A DNA stretch of 39,389 nucleotides from Clostridia bacterium (GTDB lineage: Bacteria > Bacillota > Clostridia > Oscillospirales > CAG-382), in contig JAFSNK010000021.1 of the NCBI GenBank assembly GCA_017447445.1, positions 1 through 39,389 of the forward strand, written 5' to 3'. The notes beneath the pieces are model-generated. The model was not told the DNA's origin, searched no databases, and saw nothing but the letters and a program-made list of their open reading frames with translations. The first letter of the stretch is position 1; every line of letters begins with the position of its first letter. A program made the translations under genes and the position numbers. Of this stretch, positions 33,726 through 39,389 are shown one piece after another.

Positions 33726-35009
33726 ATGGCTTCTCTCAAAGCAAAAGAAATCGAAAAGAACAAGTATGAATTCCAGTTTGTGATCGAAAAGGCGGTCTTC
33801 GACGAAGAGGTGAACAAAGTCTACCGCAAGAACGCGCCGAAGATCAACGTACCCGGCTTCCGCAGGGGCAAGGCGCCCAAGCATATCATCGAAAAAATGT
33901 ACGGCAGCGCCGTTTTCTATGACGAGGCGATCGACAACCTGCTTCCTGAAGCGTATTCGAACGCGCTTGCAGAAACAAAGCTCGAAGCGGTCAGCCGTCC
34001 CGAGATCGATATAGTTTCCATCGACGACGCCGGCGTTACCCTTAAAGCCGCCGTATATACCAAGCCCGAAGTAAAGATATCCGAATACAAAGGGCTTGAA
34101 GTCGAGCGCGAAAGCGTAAACGTCACAGAGGAGGATATTGATAAAGAGATCGAAACGGTCCGCGAACGCAACTCCCGTATGCTTACCGTCGAGGATCGCG
34201 CCTCGCAGAACGGCGACGAAGCGACGATAGACTTCGAGGGATTTGTCGACGGCGTCGCTTTCGAAGGCGGCAAGGGCGAAAAATATCCGCTCAAGCTCGG
34301 CAGCGGCAGCTTCATACCCGGATTTGAAGATCAGATAATCGGTCACAAGCCCGGCGATGAATTCGATATAACCGTTAAGTTCCCGGATGATTACGGCGCG
34401 GAAAATCTCGCCGGAAAAGAATCCGTATTCAAGATAAAGCTCCACGAGCTCAAGGTAAAAGAGCTTCCCGAGGTCGACGACGAATTCGTTAAAGACGTTT
34501 CGGAATTCAACACCATCGCCGAATACAGGGAAGACGTTAAGAAAAAGATCACCGAACGCCGCGAGCACGAAGCCGACCACAAGTTCGAACACGCCGTGCT
34601 CCACGCTCTGCTCGAAAAGACCGAAGCGGATATCCCCAAAGTAATGATCGAGCAGGAGATCGACGGCTACATACGCGATTACGAATACCGTCTCAAAGCG
34701 CAGGGCGGCTCGCTGGATATGTACTATAAATACACCGGTATGAAACCGGAACAGCTCCGCGACAGCTTCAGGGGCGAAGCCGAAGAACAGGTGAAGACTC
34801 GCCTCGCGCTCGGCGAAGTGGCAAAGAAAGAAAAGATAAAAGCGCTTAAGAAAGATATCGAAGCGGAATATAAAAAGATCGCCGAGGGGTATAATGTAGA
34901 CGTGGACACCGTTAAGAACAGCGTCTCGGAGGAAAGCATCACCGAGGATATAGTTCTTCGCAAGGCGTCCGAATTCGTCCGCGACAACGCGGTCGTAAAA
35001 CAGAAATGA
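33726..35009 (+). CDS. tig: Trigger factor (ribosome-bound chaperone / prolyl isomerase)
   Basis: This 427-residue cytoplasmic chaperone binds the ribosomal exit tunnel and folds nascent chains. The N-terminal ribosome-binding domain carries the tail-loop signature FRRGKAPKHIIEKMYG (about 44-59, canonical GFRxGKxP). The FKBP-type prolyl isomerase domain is at about 150-245 (GDEATIDFEGFVDGVAFEGGKGEKYPLKLGSG region), and the rest is the helical substrate-binding arm domain. Length is standard. Strong ribosome site CGGAGG. It is the first gene of tig-clpP-clpX, separated from clpP by 17 bases, the usual clostridial order. Confidence 0.97.
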   Translation: MASLKAKEIEKNKYEFQFVIEKAVFDEEVNKVYRKNAPKINVPGFRRGKAPKHIIEKMYGSAVFYDEAIDNLLPEAYSNALAETKLEAVSRPEIDIVSIDDAGVTLKAAVYTKPEVKISEYKGLEVERESVNVTEEDIDKEIETVRERNSRMLTVEDRASQNGDEATIDFEGFVDGVAFEGGKGEKYPLKLGSGSFIPGFEDQIIGHKPGDEFDITVKFPDDYGAENLAGKESVFKIKLHELKVKELPEVDDEFVKDVSEFNTIAEYREDVKKKITERREHEADHKFEHAVLHALLEKTEADIPKVMIEQEIDGYIRDYEYRLKAQGGSLDMYYKYTGMKPEQLRDSFRGEAEEQVKTRLALGEVAKKEKIKALKKDIEAEYKKIAEGYNVDVDTVKNSVSEESITEDIVLRKASEFVRDNAVVKQK

Positions 35010-35026
35010 CCGAAAGGGTGTATTGA

Positions 35027-35617
35027 ATGTCTCTGGTTCCGATAGTTGTTGAACAAACCTCTCGCGGGGAGCGTTCCTACGACATATTCTCGCGTCTTCT
35101 TAACGACAGGATCGTCTTTATCGGCGAACCGATAACCGACGTCGTCGCTTCTCTCGTCGTCGCGCAGCTTCTGTTTCTGGAAAGCGCCGATCCCGAAAAG
35201 GAGATAGCGCTTTACATCAACTCGCCCGGCGGCTCTATCAGCGCGGGCATGGCGATCTACGACACGATGAGATTCATAAAATGTCCGGTCACCACCATAT
35301 GCATCGGTATGTGCGCCAGTATGGCGGCGGTGCTGCTCGCAAGCGGAGACAAGGGCAGGAGGATAGCGCTCCCGCATTCCAAGATAATGATCCACCAGCC
35401 GCTTCTGAACGGCCATTATCAGGACCAGACCACAAATCTGGAAATAGAAGCGGAAGAAATGCGCAAGACACGCGCCATGCTCAACGATATCCTTGCCGAA
35501 GCCGCCGGAAAGACCTCCGCGCAGATCGAAGCTGATACCGAACGCAATAATTATATGACCGCGGAGGAAGCAAAAGAATACGGGCTTATCGACAAAGTGC
35601 TGGACAAGAGGGAATAA
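35027..35617 (+). CDS. clpP: ATP-dependent Clp protease proteolytic subunit with Ser-His-Asn triad
   Basis: This 196-residue serine protease subunit forms the double heptameric chamber that degrades proteins unfolded by ClpX. The nucleophile is Ser98 in GMCASMAA and the base is His123 in MIHQPL, both as expected. The third triad residue, normally Asp in DRDNFM(S/T)A, is Asn174 here (ERNNYMTA, codon AAT at 35546-35548). Oxyanion-loop and head-region segments ([24 protein letters not shown]) look normal. A Ser-His-Asn triad is known in Listeria ClpP1, which is weakly active on its own, but it is unusual for the ClpP of a tig-clpP-clpX operon. It could lower activity or require activation by a partner. 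Codon context shows no frameshift. Confidence 0.95.
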   Translation: MSLVPIVVEQTSRGERSYDIFSRLLNDRIVFIGEPITDVVASLVVAQLLFLESADPEKEIALYINSPGGSISAGMAIYDTMRFIKCPVTTICIGMCASMAAVLLASGDKGRRIALPHSKIMIHQPLLNGHYQDQTTNLEIEAEEMRKTRAMLNDILAEAAGKTSAQIEADTERNNYMTAEEAKEYGLIDKVLDKRE

Positions 35618-35620
35618 GCG

Positions 35621-36901
35621 ATGGCTGAACGCGAAAAAAAGATAAAAGTATGCGGATTCTGCGGCCGTCCCGCCAACCGTCTCACCGTGCTCGACGTAGG
35701 CGGCAGCCGCGTCGGCTTCTGCGACGAATGCATCGTGCTGTGCTGCGATATCGCGGACGCGTTCGAGGAATATAAAGAAAAGTCTTCTTCCGAACCGAAA
35801 ACGGATACGTCTTCCGAAAAGATACCGCTTCCCAAACCCGCCGAGATAAAGGCGGAGCTCGATAAATACGTTATCGGGCAGGAAGAGGCGAAAATAACGC
35901 TGTCCGTCGCTATCTACAATCACTATAAACGGATAAACACTCTTCCGCCCAAAACAAAGGGCGCGAAACAGGAAAAAGAGAAGGCGGATGATAACGACGT
36001 TGAACTCAGCAAGTCGAACGTGCTGCTGCTCGGTCCCACCGGCGTCGGCAAAACGCTGCTCGCACAGACGCTCGCGCGGATGCTCAACGTGCCGTTCGCC
36101 ATTTCCGACGCCACCACGCTTACCGAAGCCGGGTACGTCGGCGAGGACGTCGAAAATATCCTTTTGCGCCTTATTCAGGCGGCGGATTACGACGTGGCTC
36201 GCGCCGAACGCGGGATAATTTATATCGACGAGATAGACAAGATCTCCCGCAAGAGCGAGAACAGGTCGATCACGCGCGACGTTTCCGGCGAAGGCGTTCA
36301 GCAGGCGCTTCTTAAAATAATCGAAGGAACGGTTTCCAACGTGCCTCCGCAGGGCGGCAGAAAGCACCCGAACCAGGAGTTCATACAGATTGATACGACC
36401 AACATCCTGTTCATCTGCGGCGGCGCTTTCGACGGGCTGGATAAGATAATCGAGAACCGGCAGGGAAAAAAGACGGTCGGTTACAGCACTCCCGAAACGG
36501 CAAAGAAACCCTCCGCCGTATACGGCTCGGGCGTTACTCAGCAGGACCTTGTGAAATACGGGCTCATCCCGGAGCTCGTCGGCAGGATCCCGGTCATCGC
36601 GTCGCTCGAACCGTTGGATAAATCCGCGTTCGTCCGTATACTGCAGGAGCCGAAGAACGCTCTTGTAAAGCAGTACCAAAAGCTTTTCGAGCTTGACGGC
36701 GTCGAGCTCGTATTCGAGCAGGACGCGCTCGAGGCGATAGCGGAGCAGGCGTGCGCGCTTAAAAGCGGGGCGCGCGGACTTCGCGCAATAACCGAAAATC
36801 TTATGAAAAAGTTTATGTACGAAATACCGTCCGACAAGTCGGTAAAAAAACTTGTCATAACAAAAGAGACCGTCGAAAACTACGGCGGCACGAAAGGGTA
36901 A
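35621..36901 (+). CDS. clpX: ATP-dependent Clp protease ATP-binding subunit ClpX
   Basis: This 426-residue AAA+ unfoldase delivers tagged substrates to ClpP. The N-terminal zinc-binding domain has four Cys (C11, C14, C34, C37). The AAA+ part shows Walker A GPTGVGKT (138-145), pore loop GYVG (171-174), Walker B IIYIDEID (199-206), the substrate-binding RKHP segment (247-250) and sensor 2 GARGLRAI. The ClpP-docking loop, usually (I/L/V)GF, reads VGY (286-288). The start is three bases after clpP, so expression is coupled. This altered loop may pair with the altered ClpP, but this is inference. Otherwise it is a standard full-length ClpX. Confidence 0.97.
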   Translation: MAEREKKIKVCGFCGRPANRLTVLDVGGSRVGFCDECIVLCCDIADAFEEYKEKSSSEPKTDTSSEKIPLPKPAEIKAELDKYVIGQEEAKITLSVAIYNHYKRINTLPPKTKGAKQEKEKADDNDVELSKSNVLLLGPTGVGKTLLAQTLARMLNVPFAISDATTLTEAGYVGEDVENILLRLIQAADYDVARAERGIIYIDEIDKISRKSENRSITRDVSGEGVQQALLKIIEGTVSNVPPQGGRKHPNQEFIQIDTTNILFICGGAFDGLDKIIENRQGKKTVGYSTPETAKKPSAVYGSGVTQQDLVKYGLIPELVGRIPVIASLEPLDKSAFVRILQEPKNALVKQYQKLFELDGVELVFEQDALEAIAEQACALKSGARGLRAITENLMKKFMYEIPSDKSVKKLVITKETVENYGGTKG

Positions 36902-36905
36902 AGTA

Positions 36906-37802
36906 ATGACAGCAATCATTTTGGCAGCAGGGCTCGGCAGCCGTTACGGCGGCCTTAAACAGATCGATCCGGTTGGACCGCACGGCGAATTCATAATAGA
37001 TTATTCGGTCTACGACTGCATCCGCGCCGGATTTGACAAGATAGTTTTCATTATTAAAGAAGAAAATCTGGAAGCGTTTGAAGAGACCATCGGTTCGCGC
37101 ATAAAGGGCGACGTGAAGATAGAATACGCGTTCCAGAACCCGAACGACCTTCCGGACGGTTTTTCGCTCCCCGCGGACCGCACGAAGCCCTGGGGCACGG
37201 CGCACGCGCTTCGCGCCTGCCGTCACATTGTCGACGAAAAGTTCGTTATCTTCAACGCGGACGATTTCTACGGCTGCGAGACCTTCAAAAACATGTACGA
37301 AAGTCTTTCTCAGGTCGGTCCCAAGCTGTTCACAATGCCGGGCTATTGCCTTGCGAACACGCTTTCCGAAAACGGGCACGTCGCGCGCGGAGTCTGCATT
37401 ACCGAAAACGGCAAGCTCAAGCACATCCGCGAGATCAAAAAAATAATGCGTATCGACGGCGTTACCAAATACGAGGAAGCCGACGGCAGTTGGACCGCGA
37501 TAGACGAAAACGTCCCGGTTTCGATGAACTTCTTCGGCTTCACACCGGATATTTTCGATACCATCGAACGCGGCTTTTCCGATTTCCTGCGCGATCCCGG
37601 AACCGACCTTCTTAAAGAAGAATACTACATACCCAACGCGGTCGAGCTCGGAATAACCTCCGGCGAATTCGAAGTGAAGGTCATCGAGACCGGCGCAAAA
37701 TGGATGGGCGTTACCTACGCATCCGACAAAGCTCCGTTCGTGGAATTCTTAAACGCGAAGATCGCCGCCGGCGAATACCCGGAAAACCTCTGGGGAGTAT
37801 AA
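36906..37802 (+). CDS. Sugar nucleotidyltransferase (NDP-sugar pyrophosphorylase-like)
   Basis: This 298-residue protein has an N-terminal nucleotide-binding loop IILAAGLGSRYGGLKQIDPVG (about 4-24), the signature of NTP-transferases that activate sugar-phosphates or related alcohols, followed by PWGTAHALRAC and the metal-binding FNADDFYG. The second half contains FFGFTPDIF and a C-terminal AKWMGVTY segment. The precise sugar is unknown; the ADDFYG form is typical of a clostridial subgroup without a settled function. It starts four bases after clpX but is probably not functionally linked to it. A terminator follows at 37815-37844. Confidence 0.88.
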   Translation: MTAIILAAGLGSRYGGLKQIDPVGPHGEFIIDYSVYDCIRAGFDKIVFIIKEENLEAFEETIGSRIKGDVKIEYAFQNPNDLPDGFSLPADRTKPWGTAHALRACRHIVDEKFVIFNADDFYGCETFKNMYESLSQVGPKLFTMPGYCLANTLSENGHVARGVCITENGKLKHIREIKKIMRIDGVTKYEEADGSWTAIDENVPVSMNFFGFTPDIFDTIERGFSDFLRDPGTDLLKEEYYIPNAVELGITSGEFEVKVIETGAKWMGVTYASDKAPFVEFLNAKIAAGEYPENLWGV

Positions 37803-37814
37803 ATCCGTAAAACG

Positions 37815-37844
37815 AAAAGAAGCCCTGCGCGGGCTTCTTTTTTT
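37815..37844. terminator. Bidirectional terminator between nucleotidyltransferase and hpt
   Basis: AAAAGAAGCCC (37815-37825) pairs with GGGCTTCTTTT (37831-37841) around TGCGC, followed by more T bases (37842-37844). It lies between convergent genes, and its A and T runs allow function in either direction. Confidence 0.92.
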
Positions 37845-37854
37845 GCGATAACGC

Positions 37855-38409
37855 TTATTCGTAAACTCTTCTGTCAAGTATGCCAATGTAGGGGAGGTTG
37901 CGGTATTTTTCGTCGTAGTCAAGACCGTAGCCGACGACGAATTCATCGGGAATTACGAATCCGCGATAATCGACGTCGATAGGCGTGGTGCGGCGCGACG
38001 GTTTGTCGAGGAAGGCGCATATCTTAAGCGAAGCGGGCTGGCGCTGCAGCAGCATATTCTTTACTTTGGAAAGCGTGTTGCCGCTGTCAAGAACGTCTTC
38101 GGCTATAAGCACGTGGCAGCCGTCCAGCGGGCGCGAAAGGTCAAGCCGGATATTCAGACTGTTGGTGGATTTTGTGCCGGAGCCGTAAGAGGAGACCACC
38201 ATAAAATCAATTTCCGTATCGAGGTCTATCTGGCGTATAAGGTCGGACATAAAGACGACCGCGCCTTTAAGAATGGAAATAACGAGAAGCTTTTTTCCTT
38301 CGTAATCCTTTGTGATCTGTTTTCCGAGCTCCGCGACCTTTTCGCGTATCTGTTCCTCGGTGATAAGCACTCCGGAAATATCTTTTTCGAGTTCAGGCAT
38401 AGGACACAT
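37855..38409 (-). CDS. hpt: Hypoxanthine phosphoribosyltransferase
   Basis: This 184-residue enzyme salvages hypoxanthine (and often guanine) to IMP/GMP with PRPP. The PRPP-binding motif is EDVLDSGNTLSK, and the substrate-side segments are ISILKGAVVFMSDLIR, SSYGSGTKSTNS and the C-terminal FVVGYGLDYDEKYRNLPYIG. It starts at ATG 38409, eight bases after GGGGG; an in-frame ATG at 38445 adjoins the -10 box and would be upstream of the transcription start. Length is standard for the short bacterial form. It is monocistronic here. Confidence 0.96.
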   Translation of the reverse strand: MCPMPELEKDISGVLITEEQIREKVAELGKQITKDYEGKKLLVISILKGAVVFMSDLIRQIDLDTEIDFMVVSSYGSGTKSTNSLNIRLDLSRPLDGCHVLIAEDVLDSGNTLSKVKNMLLQRQPASLKICAFLDKPSRRTTPIDVDYRGFVIPDEFVVGYGLDYDEKYRNLPYIGILDRRVYE

Positions 38410-38445
38410 GGCGAATTCCCCCGCAAAAATAAATATTACCTGCAT

Positions 38446-38474
38446 ATTGTATCATATATTTTGTATTTTGGCAA
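38446..38474 (-). promoter_or_regulatory. Promoter of hpt
   Basis: On the minus strand TTGCCA (38474-38469), 17-base spacer, TACAAT (38451-38446), with ATATGA as extended -10, nearly the same -10 block as the promoter at 93-98. Bases 38475-38615 between the two divergent promoters are AT-rich; I see no gene, riboswitch or RNA there. Confidence 0.75.
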
Positions 38475-38615
38475 TAGAAAAATCAAATTTTGCGGCATAT
38501 ATTGTATATTGCGGTTTTTGTGTAAGAAACCGGTCTGCAAAATGCACAAAAAAGGGCTGCCGCGGTTTGTTTTCGTCGTTAAAACGCAGAAAATGAAACG
38601 AATGGGCGATAACAC

Positions 38616-38644
38616 TTGATTTTGCGCGTTTGCGGATGTATTAT
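38616..38644 (+). promoter_or_regulatory. Promoter of the decarboxylase operon
   Basis: TTGATT (38616-38621), 17-base spacer, TATTAT (38639-38644), with GATG just before the -10. The gene start at 38702 leaves a leader of about 50 bases containing AAGAAAGGAT. Confidence 0.7.
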
Positions 38645-38701
38645 AGTAATGATAAAATAGGGAAATATGGGATTTCTCTTAAGAAAGGATGTAAGTTCTT
38701 T

Positions 38702-39058
38702 ATGAATCTTCACGACGTATTGACGATCGGCGAAAACATAACAAGCGATTCTCCGATCGGCGAAAGAGTCACCACCGGCCTCGAAGTCATGCTCATAGGT
38801 ATGTCCGTGGTCTTCGGCGTGCTCGTGCTTCTTATGGCGATACTTTACGTTTTCAAAGCGTTTGCCGTTAAGAATAATAAAAAGGAAGAGCCCGCCGCCG
38901 TCGAACCGGAAGTTAAATCCACCGTCTCCGCGGCTCCCGCCGCGTCTTCCTCCGACGACGATACGGTCGTTGCCGTCGCAACCGCCGCCATAGCCGCCGC
39001 CAGAGGGGAAAGCGATTGCGCTTTCAACGTTATTTCGATTAAAAAGATAGTTAAATAA
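38702..39058 (+). CDS. OadG-like gamma subunit of a Na+-pumping decarboxylase
   Basis: This 118-residue protein resembles the gamma subunit that holds together sodium-translocating oxaloacetate/methylmalonyl-CoA decarboxylases. One transmembrane helix (about 26-48, VMLIGMSVVFGVLVLLMAILYVF) is followed by a Lys/Glu-then-Ala/Pro linker and a C-terminal helix AVATAAIAAARGE, ending in FNVISIKKIVK, the pattern seen in OadG/MmdD. A longer frame from 38630 starts inside the promoter, so ATG 38702 is the start. It is followed after 14 bases by the biotin carrier gene. The complex would decarboxylate a four-carbon acid and pump sodium out of the cell. Confidence 0.85.
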   Translation: MNLHDVLTIGENITSDSPIGERVTTGLEVMLIGMSVVFGVLVLLMAILYVFKAFAVKNNKKEEPAAVEPEVKSTVSAAPAASSSDDDTVVAVATAAIAAARGESDCAFNVISIKKIVK

Positions 39059-39072
39059 AGGAGTATTTCACC

Positions 39073-39389
39073 ATGGCTAAAAAGTATATCGTTACTGTAA
39101 ACGGCGTTTCTTACGAAGTAGTCGTCGAAGACGCCGACCCCAACGCGACTTACACCGCCGCTCCCGCCGAGGAAAAGAAGGCGGAACCGGCTCCCGCCGC
39201 TGCTCCTGCGCCCGCACAGCAGCCCGCTGCCGCCGCGCCCGCCGACGGAATCAAGATCAACGCTCCGCTTCCCGGCAACATACTCAAAGTCGAAGTTGCC
39301 GCCGGCGCTTCCGTCAAGAAGGGCGACGTGCTCTGCATTCTCGAAGCTATGAAGATGGAAAACGAGATCGTCGCTCCGCAGGACGGCGT
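39073..39389 (+). CDS. Biotin carboxyl carrier protein of the decarboxylase (partial)
   Basis: The first 105 residues are present and the gene runs off the window. It starts MAKKYIVTVNGVSYEV, followed by an Ala/Pro-rich linker (about 28-57) and a biotinyl domain from about residue 60 with the biotin-accepting Lys94 in EAMKMENEI. The linker-plus-biotinyl layout is that of the delta/gamma biotin carrier of sodium-pumping decarboxylases (MmdC/GcdC type). AAGGAG spans the OadG stop. It carries carboxyl-biotin between the transferase and membrane subunits, which should be encoded just downstream. Confidence 0.93.
   Translation, partial: MAKKYIVTVNGVSYEVVVEDADPNATYTAAPAEEKKAEPAPAAAPAPAQQPAAAAPADGIKINAPLPGNILKVEVAAGASVKKGDVLCILEAMKMENEIVAPQDG

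Noticed and set aside
34724..36919. Long antisense frame opposite tig-clpP-clpX (about 731 codons)
   Set aside because: Low-complexity, Arg/Phe/Tyr-rich translation complementary to three certain genes; an artefact of third-position GC bias.
38475..38615. Small RNA or riboswitch between hpt and the decarboxylase operon
   Set aside because: The segment lies between two divergent promoters, is AT-rich, and shows no strong hairpin, terminator or known aptamer pattern.

Overview
The window looks like chromosomal DNA from a carbohydrate-degrading bacterium of the Bacillota, most likely an uncultured, moderately GC-rich Clostridia. Pointers to this are a CIRCE operator before groESL, a parA-parB-serS block, a tig-clpP-clpX operon, a class B sortase, a DUF1846 gene, type I dockerins, sigma-A promoters with strong Shine-Dalgarno sites, and AT-rich intergenic regions against a GC-rich coding background. 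No rRNA, tRNA, CRISPR array, phage or insertion sequence was recognised. Almost all of the sequence is coding; no gap between genes exceeds about 300 bases.

Layout. (1) 70-10170, plus strand: one promoter followed by a HAD-like hydrolase, a DUF1846 protein, a MATE exporter, a 69-residue protein, a cytoplasmic GH35 beta-galactosidase, a large secreted dockerin/DUF4855 protein and an RNA methyltransferase. (2) 10236-12372: HrcA/CIRCE-type groES-groEL with a strong terminator. (3) 12378-20156, minus strand: a compact eight-gene run parA-parB-serS-(143-residue membrane protein)-MORN protein-sugar isomerase-lnt-esterase, read from one promoter, with a 28-residue DUF3789-like membrane peptide after its terminator-like hairpin. 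(4) 20203-23947, plus strand: an SGNH-hydrolase lipoprotein and a membrane-anchored GHL10 glycosidase-like protein. (5) 23959-27003, minus strand: a secreted InlB-repeat/dockerin protein, a DUF4870 membrane protein and murQ. (6) 27024-32515, plus strand: a GT2 glycosyltransferase, two TIM-barrel sugar isomerases flanking a small unknown protein and a Gfo/Idh/MocA dehydrogenase, then a glycerate kinase. (7) 32523-33587, minus strand: a class B sortase. (8) 33604-37844, plus strand: tig, clpP, clpX and a sugar nucleotidyltransferase. (9) 37855-38474, minus strand: hpt. (10) 38616-39389, plus strand: an OadG-like decarboxylase subunit and the start of its biotin carrier protein, cut by the window edge.

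How the genes fit together. The extracellular set (dockerin proteins, GHL10, SGNH lipoprotein) suggests glycan binding and breakdown. The intracellular set (GH35, esterase, TIM-barrel isomerases, Gfo/Idh dehydrogenase, glycerate kinase, MurQ) suggests processing of imported oligosaccharides, sugar acids and cell-wall sugars. The rest is housekeeping: protein folding and turnover, chromosome partition, purine salvage, lipoprotein maturation and sodium-pumping decarboxylation.

Points most worth following up: the catalytic Asp of ClpP is Asn, and the ClpX docking loop is also altered; a Gfo/Idh plus isomerase plus small-protein module recalls keto-sugar glycoside-cleaving systems; a hidden 28-residue membrane peptide has its ribosome site inside a terminator-like hairpin; lnt and MORN genes are tied to the parAB-serS operon; and groESL and tig share a promoter layout. 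Several start codons (128, 26018, 26944, 31346, 33515, 38409) were chosen from promoter or ribosome-site positions rather than from the longest reading frame. All family calls come from reading motifs by eye; no database search was run.
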